DNA from: Punctularia strigosozonata HHB-11173 SS5
Lineage: Eukaryota > Basidiomycota > Agaricomycetes > Corticiales > Punctulariaceae
Direction of reading: 5' to 3'
Assembly (NCBI RefSeq): GCF_000264995.1
Contig: NW_006767447.1
Coordinates: 667,591-731,590 of the forward strand
Length of the DNA: 64,000 nt
The notes below the pieces were generated by a model, which saw only the letters and a list, made by a program, of their open reading frames with translations, was not told where the DNA came from and ran no database searches. Within the stretch, counting starts at the first letter, position 1. Each line of letters starts with the position of its first letter. Below are positions 21,837 through 33,709 of the stretch, in pieces. A program made the translations under genes and the position numbers.

Positions 21837-22308
21837 ATGTTCAAGCTCTCTGTTGCTGTCCTCTTCGCGGCTTCGTCGCTGGCCATCTTCGCCGTTGCCT
21901 CCCCGGCCGCGCTCGTCGCTCGCCAGAACTGCGACACCGGCTCTGTCCAGTGCTGCAACACCCTCACCAACTCGACCGATCCATCCACTAGCGCCATCCT
22001 TGGCCTCATTGGCGCCGTCGTCTCCGGTTCGTAAAGCATACCCCGCAATTTTGATCAAATCATAGCTAATCTCTCTCGTTCTCCAGGCGTCGACGTCCCG
22101 ATCGGTCTCGAGTGCAACCCGATCACTGTTATCGGCGCTGGGGCCAACGGCTGCAGCGCCAGCCCCGTTTGCTGTGAGAACACCAACGATGGTATGTCGT
22201 TTCAAACATTTATGCATACATGACCGTCGCTGATCCAGAATCATAGCCACCGGCGTCCTCTCAGGTCTCGTCGGCATCGGCTGTGTTCCCGTTGATGTTA
22301 CTGCCTAA
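21837..22308 (+). CDS. Class I hydrophobin H5 (type A, plus strand)
   Basis: Exons 21837-22026, 22087-22191, 22247-22308 (118 residues). Signal peptide MFKLSVAVLFAASSLAIFA; C-x6-CC, C-x12-C-x5-CC, final C in GLVGIGCVPVDVTA. The first intron starts GTTCGT. The closest relative in the window is H8 (44760-45231): same length, same intron phases and positions, the same GVDVPIG and GLVGIGCVPVD segments. Secreted surface protein by family. Confidence 0.93.
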
Positions 22309-23697
22309 ACGCTGCCCTAAACGCATTTCGTGCTCGATTCACCTGCATCGCTGCTCCTTAATCATTGCATACTTTCTCAAAGACCCCTTTCCTAACACTC
22401 TTTCGTATTTCGCGCTCCAGACATTTGATAGTATACCCATAATCTGTATGTCTGCACACCATTGATAGTGAACAGCGCGCTTTTGCACCTTCGTGCACCA
22501 TGAGCGAACCGTTGAGATCCAAACTTAGCATCGCGTTCGCGGAAGCCCGTACCACGCGGTGCCGTCGTAATTAGGTAAGCATCAATAGATTTGATTTTCG
22601 AAGGAAGCGCTTCGAGCTACGAAATGCCTCCTTTCACCTACCTACCACCGCCTGCTCGCACGGATATGTATCACGGCGTCAGCATTTGTCCGCGCTTTCC
22701 TCGTGTCTCCTGCGGCCATCCAACCAGAGACTGGCCGAACCGGTCGGCTCTGTTCGTTCCTCATTTGAGACATTCCGTCGAGGGCAAGTTCCATCCTCGC
22801 CTCGGCGGAATTGTGTCTGATGCGCAAATTACCGCGTGTCGCTTGTTGCCGTTCCCTGTGACGAGACTAATTATTCGACTACTTCGTAATGCTCGACGAG
22901 GCAAAAGGCTATCCGTCTAATCATTCTGCAGACCACCTGCGGCGAATGTTGACCATGCGGTGATTAATATGAAGGCGTTCTATACCAGGGCGCTCCAAAA
23001 TCGCTCGGAAACCTCTCCGCAGCGATCTTTGCTAACCTGACGTGATCGATGCTGGGACGCTACTCTGGAGATCGCCAAAACCACTCATCCTGCGCTGATC
23101 GGATCCTCGTACTTAGGTTGCGTACTTCCCATTTGGAAACGTATCGAGACAGCGTGCGCTAAATCACCACGTTGAATGGTACTTGGCGTGCAGTGAATCG
23201 CCCGAAAACAGGGACAGTCGTCCTATCCTTCGGGACGTACACGCGTTATGGCAACCACCACGCCAACGGTCGGTATTAATGGGCCTATTCCCGCTTCCGC
23301 GTAATCAACGGCGCGGCCGGTCTTCAAGCTTCAATGTATCCCATTCGTCTCTGTTCCGGAGGTTCTGCATCCGTTGATTCATCTTGTTCGTCGGGAACTT
23401 CGGTAACGGGGCTAGAACGGAGTTCACTGATTGGAAATTGTGACGCATCATGCACTAGGATATCTACTCGACGGACTTGCCTATCACGAACAAAGCGATA
23501 GTCCTCGAGCGATGTATCGTACAGACCAAAGAAACCACCTGGAAGGCATCAGCGATGTGTATAGCGAGTGAGTAAATACATTATTCTCGTCTGGTGACTC
23601 TGACGAAGGCAAACACTCCACTTACATTACAGGAAGAAGACGGGCAGCAGGTCTTCACCCCCGTTCCTGAGAGCCCGAGCGCGCTTTCGATGCCCAG
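22309..23697. other. Intergenic, no gene recognised
   Basis: Short frames only. No repeats, RNA genes or conserved motifs noted until the hydrophobin-type regulatory element at 23698. Confidence 0.45.
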
Positions 23698-23716
23698 TGA
23701 CATCAGGCGTACGTCA
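23698..23716 (+). promoter_or_regulatory. 19-bp type B hydrophobin upstream element (H6)
   Basis: TGACATCAGGCGTACGTCA, an imperfect inverted repeat with TGAC/GTCA ends. It is an exact match to elements upstream of H7 (42315-42333) and H9 (46393-46411), in the same orientation relative to each gene. Its gene-proximal edge lies 338 nt from the H6 ATG, the same as for H7. The flanking CAG/GGC is also shared with H7. Confidence 0.75.
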
Positions 23717-23959
23717 GGCGGGGTGCCGTCCTGTCAGAGCTGCAGGGCCCAATTTCAGCCAACGATGCTCGACACCTCAATTTCACCTAACGGTGCCCTG
23801 TTTCCGATCGCTAACACTCCTCACCGGCGTGTTCGAATCAGGAAGAATTACGTTGTTCCTGCGCATGGCGACGAGCTCCACCGCCCTAGTCCTCCATCGG
23901 CCGCGCCGCTGTCTTGACGTGCATGTGCGTGTGTTCATTTGCGAGGGGGTTGCGAAAGG

Positions 23960-23966
23960 TATAAAG
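23960..23966 (+). promoter_or_regulatory. TATA box of hydrophobin H6
   Basis: TATAAAG, 94 nt before the ATG at 24054. Confidence 0.6.
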
Positions 23967-24053
23967 CGAGGGACGAAGGCAGCGAGAAATCTTCAGTCCA
24001 AAGGATCCCGTCTCGCAGCGAAAGCACCTACACCTACCCAAGCCCCTTTCAGC

Positions 24054-24617
24054 ATGTTCGCTCGTATCCAGACCGGTTTCGTTGCTCTCGTCGCTTTCAG
24101 TGTCCTTGCTGCCGCCGCTCCCGGTGGTGGTAGCGCCCCTACCACAACTGTCACAGTGGTATGTACCTTCTGGACGCGCCGCTGCATTATTGTCCTTAAT
24201 GCTTCAATTACGTTCAGACTGCCGTGCCTACGGCCACGACCGCCAGCCAATGCAACACCGGGTCCATTCAGTGCTGCAACTCCGTCCAGAATGTATGCAA
24301 TCGCGATCAGGCAATGCCTGACCTTGAGAAGTTCCGTAGCTGACTGTGCATCGTTACCAAGGCATCCAGCTCTAATTCCAACTTTCTGCTCGGCTTGTTG
24401 GGAATCGTCGTGTCTGGGGTTGACGCGCTGGTTGGTATCACATGCTCCCCCATCACAGTCATTGGTCTTGGCAACAGCGGCTGCTCTGCCAACCCCGTTT
24501 GTTGTGAGAATAACAGCTTCGTGCGTTTTCTTTTTAACTTTCGTGAATTGCACGGTACTCATGGCCTATCCTCAGGGCGGCCTCATCTCTCTTGGCTGTG
24601 TTCCGATCACTTTGTGA
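24054..24617 (+). CDS. Class I hydrophobin H6 (type B)
   Basis: Four exons: 24054-24158, 24218-24292, 24362-24520, 24576-24617 (126 residues), all introns in phase 0, unlike type A. Signal peptide [20 protein letters not shown] followed by a Thr/Ala/Pro linker ([14 protein letters not shown]), then C-x6-CC, C-x12-C-x5-CC-x12-C ending LGCVPITL. Type B relatives here are H7 (intact), H9 and H10 (broken). The gene carries the 19-bp upstream element. Secreted, self-assembling coat protein by family. Confidence 0.92.
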   Translation: MFARIQTGFVALVAFSVLAAAAPGGGSAPTTTVTVVCTFWTRRCIIVLNASITFRLPCLRPRPPANATPGPFSAATPSRMYAIAIRQCLTLRSSVADCASLPRHPALIPTFCSACWESSCLGLTRWLVSHAPPSQSLVLATAAALPTPFVVRITASCVFFLTFVNCTVLMAYPQGGLISLGCVPITL

Positions 24618-24951
24618 TTGTATTGCTGAGCACATTGGAGAGATGCCAATCCCCGAGTGTTAGTACTGTGTGCTGGTAGCAATATGCTGTAACTACGGAC
24701 TCTTCATGTGACCTCAAATTGCACCGTAATACTTTCGCGCCGGGATCAGCTTAATACAACTGTGCCGCAATCGCCGAGACCATGCTTGAGCTGCGGCGCG
24801 TAATTGCCTTTCTGGGTATCTTACAGCCACCGCCAAGGGTTGGCTGTGTACCAGCACGTGGGGCATCCGGGAAGCGCCCGTCGGCTCTCACTTCTCCGAC
24901 GACGGCACGTCGCCCGGTGCTGGTAGTTCATTCGCTTGTCGCTCTTCAAAG
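24618..24951. other. Short intergenic region
   Basis: 334 bp holding the H6 3' untranslated region and the leader of the splicing-factor gene. No other feature seen. Confidence 0.5.
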
Positions 24952-26147
24952 ATGCAAGGTACATCAGTGTATATTTTTGTGTGCTTCGTCATCTTAGAGA
25001 CACACCAACAGGCTTCAACAAGTATTACCCGCCGGATTACGACCCGCAGAAACACAGTAGCTTGAATGCTTACAGAGGTATGTGGATCGTTGCGAAGGAC
25101 GCAAGCTTGTCTTACGACTCGCCGCAGGAAAACATGCCCTTGGAGATAGGGCCCGCAAGATCGACCAAGGCATTCTGATCACCCGTTTTGAGCTCCCCTT
25201 CAACATCTGGTGGTAAGCTCGCATACTTCCTCTAGGACCTATCCCACCCCATTGATCGTCGCTCAGCGGAACATGCAACAACCACATCGGCATGGGCGTG
25301 CGTTACAACGCCGAGAAGAAGAAGATCGGCAATTACTATTCCACGCCGATATTCTCGTTCCGATGTAAATGCCACCTGTGCGATGGATGGTTTGAGATAC
25401 AGACGGATCCGAAGGTGCGTTATAATAACGCTCCGACAGCGAATGGGACTTCATCGTTGACTCTCGCGCAGAACACGCGATACGTCGTCGTCTCCGGCGC
25501 CAGGCAGAAGGACGAGGAGTGGGATCCGGAGGAGAATGGTGGATATGCGATCCATGGTACGTGGCCTACCAGTTCTTCTTCATCGAAAGACCTGGCCATT
25601 TCCTACAGACACCGAAGCTGCCGGTCCCTCTGATCCACTTGCGGCTCTCGAGAAGACGACGGACGCGAAGAACCACGTGGCGAAGGTGCAATTACCACGG
25701 CTCGAAGCCCTACAAGCCGTCTCGGAGGCGACAAACGCAGACCCCTATGCGCACTCTCAGCGCATGCGCAAGCGCCTGCGAGAGGAGAAGAAGGTCGAGA
25801 AGGCGAAGACAGCTGTGGACGACGCGATTAAGAACAAATACTCGCTCCCGTCCGAGCTGACGCTCATTCGAGACGACGAGGAGAGCGCGAAGGCGGCGAA
25901 GGATGAATGGGAGGCGGCGAAGCGGGAGGTGGCGGAGAGGGAGAGTGCGAAGAGGCGGAAGCTCGTCGAAGCAGGGAACATGGTGCCGATCCTTCCAGGG
26001 ACGACGACCTTTGCAAGGTCTACGGTCGCAAGCTCGGGCCTAGGGAAACGATCCTCCGGTGCGATTTCAGGTGTCGATGCGCTCAAGGCACGAATATTGC
26101 AGAACACTGCTCGACAGAGTTTAGCGCGACCGAAACCGCAACCCTGA
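24952..26147 (+). CDS. Yju2/CCDC130-type (Cwf16 family) splicing factor
   Basis: Six exons: 24952-24958, 25012-25077, 25128-25212, 25267-25414, 25472-25556, 25609-26147 (309 residues). The first exon has only 7 nt (ATGCAAG) and joins to GFNKYYPPDYDP, exactly the N-terminus expected for CCDC130/SAF4-like proteins. Family signatures follow: RARKIDQGILITRFELPFNI, CGTCNNHIGMGVRYNAEKKK, a four-cysteine zinc site (CGTC ... CKCHLC) and YVVVSGARQKDEEWD. The C-terminal third is charged and helical (KRLREEKKVEKAKT). Members bind the spliceosome around the catalytic steps and act in the nucleus. The CCDC130 rather than YJU2 subgroup is favoured by the NKYYPPD start. Confidence 0.9.
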
Positions 26148-27570
26148 CCATTTCGAAAGTCTGTTTTTTTTAACACCACGATCTGCCGCACTGTATCATC
26201 AATGCATGGGGTAACGCATAACTGTACCGGTATCAGTTGTAATCAATTTAGACCTTGAGTAGAATAATCCTGAGCTTGAGGATGGGGGTGTGAACTCCTA
26301 CGTAATCATCATAGCGTTGAGCCATTCTTACTTGCACCTCCGACATCCCCGCTCTACCAGCATCATGCGGGCCATATCCATCGGCGCTAGGCCGGCATGG
26401 CGGGCAACTGGAGGAACGCATGCCCCCAGCAGGCGTGACCGCACACAATCAAATACGGAAACATTCGGAATCGCTTGCTTTGCGACCTTCCGCCCCATCA
26501 CCTCGCCATAGATCTTGAACTTGCTGGAAAACGCTTATTCGTACAGAAGGACGATGAAAGGCGGCAGCGAAAGTCTGTTGAACGCGCCATAATATCCGCG
26601 AAGCAGTTGCTCAATGGTCTATGTACTAAGCTCTTCAACCGGGATATCGTGAAACGGGCCATATTGGCGGCCGTCAGTCATTTGCCGATGGTTTGCGACG
26701 AAAAGGCACGTCCTGTTTGATTACAATTGTGCGACGTCGTTGCTTGACCCTGCTTTCCGCTTCACAGAATGCTCGCCACATCTTCGTCCCTTCCATTGCC
26801 CGCAATGGCTCTCTGTCTCTCGCCGCCACAACTGTCACCACCAAGTCTCGCGAACGGCAGGATCAATGACAGACCACATCAGGGCTCAAATCCCGACACC
26901 ACTTGGCTGATCGCCAGTGGCCACCGTGCCTTCGTTTCGTCTTCACTCCACACATTCCGTGATTTGCATACTCGAGCGAGAGGCTTCGCTGGGTGTTATC
27001 TCGCGCTCGACACTTCTCAATTCCAAGCCGGATCCAAAGTCATCAAAAGTTGGAGGATATATCAGAGGGCTGGCGTGCAGCACCCTCAGACCTGGACCGG
27101 CGCGAACAACTCGTACACGGGATCGCCTCCGCGCCTTCGAAGCATTGCACCCATCAATCTGATAGGTACGTAATCACGAGGTGAAAGTGGATAAGGCCTG
27201 AACTCTAACAAGCCTATCAAACTGATCAACGTCAGAATTCTCCACCACACTTTTGTGTTCACCCCTGCCACATTTCGTACTCCGTCAATCTCCGACGAGT
27301 TGCTATTATCGTGCTGCCTGCCACACACTGCACTCGTCCGACCCACCACGATCCGTCGACCCACGTATACTCGACATCGCCTGGACTCGCGTTCTTCGTC
27401 AGCATCGGACAGATCGGGCCGGAAGGCGCGATTCGCGACCCTTCTCAGCCCATTGCTCCCCCAGATGATGCCCCGCACGATAAGATATTATGACGTAGCC
27501 CATCAGCATACGAGTGATAACTACTCGTACCTTTGACCCGGGGTCGAGTCGGTAGAGGACCGAAATCATC
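26148..27570. other. Intergenic, no gene recognised
   Basis: About 1.4 kb with only short unrelated frames. The last 300 bp form the promoter and leader of the aldo-keto reductase. Confidence 0.45.
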
Positions 27571-28853
27571 ATGGCCCACATCTCCACCACATTCAAGTTG
27601 CTCGATGGCGCTGAGATCCCTTGGTTGGCCTGGGGGTGAGTGCGCATTGACACATACCGGATCATCCTTCGGGATATATGCTGAATGCGTCAATCCAGCA
27701 CTGGCAGTGGCAAGGCAAGGACCGACCCCGTGGGGTTCGGGAAGCTGGTCATCGAGGCGGGGTTGAGGCACATCGACACCGCGCAGGGATACGACAACGA
27801 GAAGGAGACCGGAGAGTTCGTCGCCGAGGCCGCGTCTTCGGTGCCTCGGGAGAAGATTTGGATCACCTCCAAGCGTATGTCGATATTCCATCGCGTCGTG
27901 TGATCGTGCTGACGACGATCATTCGCAGTCTCGCACAAGGGTGAAGATCCTGTGCCGGTTTCTGAGATTCGTCAGAGTGTCGCGGAAACCACCGAACGTT
28001 TGGGCACAGTGCCAGATCTCTTCCTAATCCACAATCGTGAGTAGCTCGCTCCCCTGACAGCGGCGAGTGCTTATGAAGGCCGTTCAGCTTTCGTTCCTCC
28101 TGCGGGCGACTTGGTGGCTGCATGGAAGGAGTTGGAGGCCTTGAAGGACGAAGGAAAGCTGAAGTCAATCGGCGTCAGCAACTTCCGCCCCCAGGATCTC
28201 GAGCTCATCCTCGCGAACGCGAAACATAAGCCAGTTGCGAACCAGGTTCGTCTGAGGTCTGTGATCAATGCTCGAGAATGGGGTCCTGACGATGGCCCAG
28301 ATCGAATATCATCCATATGTGCTCACGCACCTGGAACCCGTGCTGGCCATTCATGAGCAGCATGGCATTGTTGTCGAAGCCTTCGGGCCCCTCGTGCCAT
28401 TGATCAAGCACCCGAACGGAGGGCCGATCAAGCCCATTTTGGAGCGGATCGCCGCCAGATTGTCGAAGGAAAGCGGTAAGTGTCGGATTTCAAACAGCTT
28501 CGGTGTGTAGCAGTAATGAATCCTCACTGATCTCACTTCAAACAGGGCAAGCCGTAGATGCTGCAACTGTCTTATTGCTCTGGACGAAGGCAATGGGCGT
28601 AGTCGCAGTCTCCAGCAGCGGAAACGCTGACAACATCAAACGACTTGCCGCTACGTACACCTCGCCCCTGCATCTCACTTCGGAAGAGGTCAAGGAGATA
28701 TCGGACGTCGGTCGCACGGTACACTTCAGGCACTATGTGAGTGACTCTCGAGGACTACATGGTACCTAAACAAGGAGCTAATGCGTGGTCGAAAACACTC
28801 AGACCGAGCACATGGAAGTTGACTTCCCTCTGCCCAATCTACCCTCTCAATGA
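27571..28853 (+). CDS. Aldo-keto reductase
   Basis: Seven exons: 27571-27635, 27699-27874, 27929-28036, 28088-28245, 28301-28475, 28546-28736, 28803-28853 (307 residues). The NADPH-dependent AKR (beta/alpha)8 fold is shown by GLRHIDTAQGYDNE (catalytic Asp and Tyr), IWITSKL (catalytic Lys), DLFLIHNP (catalytic His), IGVSNF and VANQIEYHPYV. The C-terminal cofactor region is GVVAVSSSGNADNIKR, where the classical motif has a P-T/K-S core, so cofactor binding may differ a little. It would reduce aldehydes or ketones to alcohols; the substrate cannot be told. Intron 4 uses a GTTCGT donor. Neighbours give no pathway. Confidence 0.9.
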
Positions 28854-29493
28854 GAACGAGATTTCGGTCCAAGGATAACGGAAGTGTAATAACGAATGTA
28901 TCGTAGGTTGCGACGTTTTTACGACACGAATTCAAGAACCGCGAATGCCAGCGTGGCAATTTGCCAGTAAAGCGCATAATCTGAAGTGCCAACTCATCCT
29001 CTCCTCCGTCACCTTCGCTTCCCCGTGCCGCAGTGAACCGGACCGTACTATGCCAACTTATGTTTGGTGGTCTGTGCATACATATCGGATTTCTTACGAT
29101 CTCTAAGTACACCAAGAGAAGTCGTATGCGCCTCGAATTTCCTTTCCAGCTAGACCGGACACGTGGCAACTCGAACTCCCGCTACATCCTCTCGAGCTTC
29201 ACTCGTTCAATCGTTCAATCATTCTCCACTTCTTACAATTCATTGAAAAACATCATCACCTCCTGTCGACCGTATTCATATCGACTGGTTGAGCAAGATT
29301 CCGGTGCCGTGACATGTGGTCGATGGCTGTGGCAGCGGGACAAGCTGTAGCAAGTGGTACCTGTGCCTGTCAAGACTTGCGGCATAAGTACAGCTCAAGC
29401 GCTCAAGTTCCGACTCTCAGACGGCTCGGTCTTCTTCCTCGTCGCTTAACTACCCTCGGACGAAGACAGTTTTTTTCAAGGCACCCGTTGCAA
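28854..29493. other. Intergenic: 5' flank of the kinase gene
   Basis: 640 bp without a recognisable gene. 29180-29300 is CT-rich and may be the promoter or leader of the gene starting at 29494. Confidence 0.4.
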
Positions 29494-32189
29494 ATGCCGG
29501 ACTTCGGCGCATGGGCGCATATGGATGTCGCGACTGTCGACCCCCTCATGCAAACACGACAGGAATCGCATCAATCGGCCATTTTCCTAAGTAATATATC
29601 GTCTCCCGTTCTCTCTCACCAAGGCTGGGACGGTTTTCGACTTCAACCCCTCGAGGAAGCTTTGCAATCTTACAACAGCAGTGATGGACCGTGTCGACCT
29701 TCCGCATCAGTCGAGCTGCAAGATGCACATGAATCCATGACCACTGTAGATGGTAACGTTAAAATCCGTGTGAAGGAAGAGCCAACAGACAATTGGCCAA
29801 TCTTCAAAGGTGAAAAGTATTTTTGACCCTCTTGGAGTACGCCAACTGAATTTTACGCGCTTCAGCCGTATCCTATCACCGTGCGGAGGGTGGCAAAGAG
29901 AATATTCGTCACCATGACCACCCGCGTTCATCCGTGCTCACTCCCTTGAAACTCGAGGCGAATGTAGAAAACATTTTTATGAGCGAGGACGTCATGCCCA
30001 AAGGTGCTCTACCCGCAACCATCAGATGGTCACTTCACTTATTATACTTAGGTCCGTCAAGTACGAAGCAATATGTTATGAACATCATATTGGGTTGCTG
30101 TTTTCCAACTCGTGCTTGTTATGTGAGCACAGACATGCTTCTTAATATCATAGCATTCACTAGAACGTACTACTGCTTCCTTGTGTTGGCCTAGAATCTA
30201 GCAAGCGCTATCAGATATGCGGTTGCAGCGTTTGCCGAGGACGAACTAGATGATGCAAAGCTCGTAATGTGTGTGGCTTTATACTCGCTGGTTCTCCCTG
30301 GGTTTACTCATTAAGTCGTTCAGACACCTACAACAACTCCAAGAGTACAGCACGCAAAGTAAATCGGACGATCTCCTCTTTAATCTCGTCAATTATCACC
30401 GTTTCCAAACATGGCTGCTATCAGTGCGGATGATTCCTCTCAACTGAACTTAGTCTGATCGACTGCCGACAGTTGAGCATGGAGCTTCAGCTAGGAACCG
30501 ACACCAGTATTACAGACTCCGTTGCAGCTGATGACTTGGAAGTTCTACGGCGTATGAAGGTCCTGATAACGTCCACGGAATGGCATCCGCTTGTGTTTTC
30601 TCTTCGAGGAGATCAAGCAGATTCATTCCTCAATCTGCTGCAAGAAGTAACCTTTGATAGGCAATCGTGATTGCAGCATACTCATTGCTCATTGATAGCT
30701 GTTGGACTGCTCTGGGCCGTTCTTGCATCTGCGCGGCAAATATGGGGCGATGAAATGCCCCGACCATGTCGAACTCCTGGGGATGACTCGTCAGATACTA
30801 TACAAGCTGTCAATCACGAGCGGTATTGTCCCTTCCTCCCTATACCTCAAGCGAATATGCGCGTCGTCTACGGATAAGCCGATCGGTTTAGGAGCGCACG
30901 CTGATGTGTATGGCGGCGTGTATGATGATCAGCCAGTTGTATTGAAACGTTTGCGGATGTTCTGGCAGGTCGCCGATGTGAGAATGTACCACAAGGTAAT
31001 TATCATCGACGCTCCAAAGCATACCGAGCTCATTGCCCCAGATGCTCTGCCGAGAAGCTCTATCGTGGCGTCAGCTCAGACATTCGCGCATAGTCCCGTT
31101 TCTGGGGCTTGACCAAGACGTACACTCACCTTGCATCTGCATGGTTTCTCCCTGCATGCCAGGAGGGAATCTTCTCGATCTTGTGAAGCGTGAACGCTGG
31201 AAATCGGACATTATATCACCGGTATGACCGGCAGTTCTCCGTTGCGAGAGATTATCTAACATATCCATGCAGCTGGTTGACACTCTCGAGGGGCTCCGCT
31301 TTCTTCATAGCGAAGGATATATTCATGGTGATCTCCGCGCGGTGGGTTCATTGGTCTTTTGATTCTAAGATTTTCTGTTGTTCTCATGAGATTATCATGT
31401 AGGCCAACGTGCTCTTGGACGCGGACGGTCACGCTTGCCTTGCTGACTTTGGATTGATCAGTTTCCTCGAGGGTGCAGACCAATCTACCATGTGTGGCGG
31501 AAATCCTCGATGGATGGCTCCGGAGCTGGTCATTAGTGACAATTTTCAACGTACCCGAGCAAGTGACATGTATTCTTTCGGCTGTGTTTGCCTTGAGGTG
31601 AGATGCATATCATCGTATCCGCGATGTGGCTCTGACTTAAAATCGGCAGATAATCACGCTACAGCCGCCTTTCCCGGAAATGCGGATTCCCTCTGCTATT
31701 ATTCGGGCCCTGATGGAAGGGAGACGACCAATCCGCCCCGCGAACAAGCAATGCATCGTTCCGGTTCTACATGAGAACCTATGGAAGATCGTTGAGTCTT
31801 GCTGGAATGCAAATCCCGGAGATCGCCCATCAGCATCTCAAGCTCTTGAGATTCTAACCGAACTTCAGCAATCCCAAAATCATCATGCACTGCTGGAAAC
31901 CGCGAATGAGTTGGGCGGCAGCGACTCCAGTGCTGGAATACTATCTCCATCAACTGAAGGCGGTATCAATGACTGTTTCATTTACGGTCCAGAGCCTTTG
32001 GCAGTGCCGGCAGCATCGCGAGATGGCGATCCAAATCCGGAGCTGCTGTATGGCATGCGCTCTTCGGACAAAGTTGACGAGCAACGAGATTGGTTCCGAA
32101 GCGGTTCCTCATGGGCTGGTCTGCTGAATCACTCGCTGATATCACGCAGGAGCTCCTGCGATTGGGCGTCAGGCGAGGCCGAATCCTGA
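29494..32189 (+). CDS. Protein kinase, agaricomycete TKL-like
   Basis: Model of eleven exons in continuous phase: 29494-29809, 29866-30003, 30052-30122, 30195-30263, 30316-30423, 30473-30646, 30699-30995, 31042-31221, 31273-31341, 31403-31597, 31650-32189 (718 residues). The kinase domain (about residues 315-590) has GLGAHADVYGG (glycine loop), VVLKRL (VAIK lysine), CREALSWRQLRH (helix C Glu), YIHGDLRAANVLL (an HGD variant of HRD), LADFGL, CGGNPRWMAPE and a DMYSFGCVCLE helix, so all catalytic residues are present. The N-terminal ~150 residues are acidic and disordered and include IRVKEEPTDNW, which fits a SUMOylation consensus (psi-K-x-E). Exons upstream of 30316 are less certain and might form a separate gene. 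Kinases of this kind are greatly expanded in mushroom-forming fungi; targets are unknown. Confidence 0.75.
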
Positions 32190-32460
32190 TTTCGTCGCTC
32201 CGCATAGTGGAGAATGCGCATATAAAGATGTACTCGAATGTAACAAGACCAGCTGCCTTGTTTTCGAATGCTTAATCCGAGAGCAAAGAGCCGCGACAAT
32301 GAAACGACTAGGAACCAAGCGATCACGATACCCGCATACGTTATCGGCTACCAGGTGACACCCTGACCCGAGAACGAACCCGGGATATACAAAGAGGAAA
32401 CAGCAGATAGATCAAAACACAGTCGTGCTCCAGAGGAAGTTCCGATACGGTTGATACGGC

Positions 32461-33327
32461 TCAGAAGATGGCGCGTACGAGTCCGCTGCCGACCGCAAAC
32501 CCGGCACCGCCTGCGGCCGAGTGAGCCATCTGCGAGTACAAATACACAAGGCTTGTTGAGTCTCTTGACCTGTACACAATACGGACGGACTGACCGTGTT
32601 CCCGAGTGCACCGTACTTGCTCTTCTTCTTGTCCTGGCCTGGCGCCTCCTGCAGCCCTACCGAGTTGGTCTGGGGAGTTCCGGCGCTGGGCGGGAGGTCC
32701 GAACCATGAAGCGCGGCCCCAAACGGCTTGTAAGGCGCCTTCTCCCTCGGCGCGCCAACCTGCCCGGATTCGTAAGGTGGCGCAGGTGGCGCGTGGAGTA
32801 CGATGGGAGGCGCGGGTCCCGAGTAGGCGCGCACGGGCGGCAGGTTGCGGGCGGGAAGCGCAGACTCGGCGATCTTCACAACGTAGTTGGACGGGAAGAG
32901 GCCGGTCTTGCCGCGGTGCTTGCCCGTCCACCAGTCCTCGTTCGTCTCGGCGACGATTTCGATGATCTCCCCCGCGGAGAAGGACAGGTCTTTAGGTTCC
33001 TATTTACATGGTCAATCTATTGCGAGAGGTGGAAAGGATCGCTGTACTCACAGAACCGTCCTCGTTGTATCCCCAGGTTGCTTTCGCCTTTACGACGGTC
33101 GCCGTGGGCGTCTGCGGTACCGAGCGCGTAGACGTCGTAGACGCGATGGGGACCGACCCGCTGCTTGACGCCCTCGCAATAGCCCCATTTGTCTTCGGGA
33201 GCTTGGCGCGAATCGCCGACGCATCGATGGCAGTTATATAGTTCTGTTGCACAAGAAATTCGATATTCGACTCCATCTGCGCTACGACGTGCGCGAGGAG
33301 GGCTTGTTCCGCTGGTGTCGCAGCCAT
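32461..33327 (-). CDS. SH3-domain protein, Lsb1/Pin3-like (paralog A)
   Basis: Exons 33327-33052, 32999-32595, 32529-32461 (249 residues). N-terminal helical segment ([30 protein letters not shown]), then one SH3 domain: [49 protein letters not shown] Pro-rich region with PYKPFG follows, then [13 protein letters not shown] and a glycine-rich C-terminal segment ([18 protein letters not shown]). The architecture matches fungal Las17-binding adaptor proteins linking actin patches and endocytosis. The paralog at 51117-52088 has the same two intron positions. Confidence 0.88.
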
Positions 33328-33709
33328 AACGTCGATTATCGAGTAGAACGCGCCCGGGAGAGTGAAGGTGAGTGTGAGGTGAGTGTTAGTGGTCAACAAA
33401 GGATATCCATCATGCTGCGACTTTCGAAGGGAGGGTGGCACAAGAATCACCAAGGCACCCGATGGGATTACGGACGAGCGCATATTATGCACAGCTTCAG
33501 TACACGTGGTGAGGAAGCGAGGATGGCGCTTCCCGTGGGCCTCTCCGGGCTTGAATCTCTCATGAGCCAGCAGCACAACTGGGATTTCACATTCACATAC
33601 TGACAGAATGTTTGATTAAAGGCACAGCAGACTTTCGAAACCATTTCGTCAGTGTCCCATACGCCTAGTCATACATCTTAAATACGCCTTTTACAGCCAA
33701 ATCTTCTCT
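33328..33709. other. Intergenic: promoter of SH3 paralog A and 3' end of F-box copy 2
   Basis: 382 bp; no feature beyond the expected leader and 3' untranslated region. Confidence 0.45.

Noticed and set aside
23594-23917. Frame upstream of H6 as an extra gene
   Set aside because: It covers the conserved 19-bp element and the promoter at the same distance as in H7, where no such frame exists.
12509-24617. A biosynthetic gene cluster including the reductase at 10901 and the hydrophobins
   Set aside because: There is no backbone synthase, transporter or cytochrome P450; the neighbours are ordinary genes.
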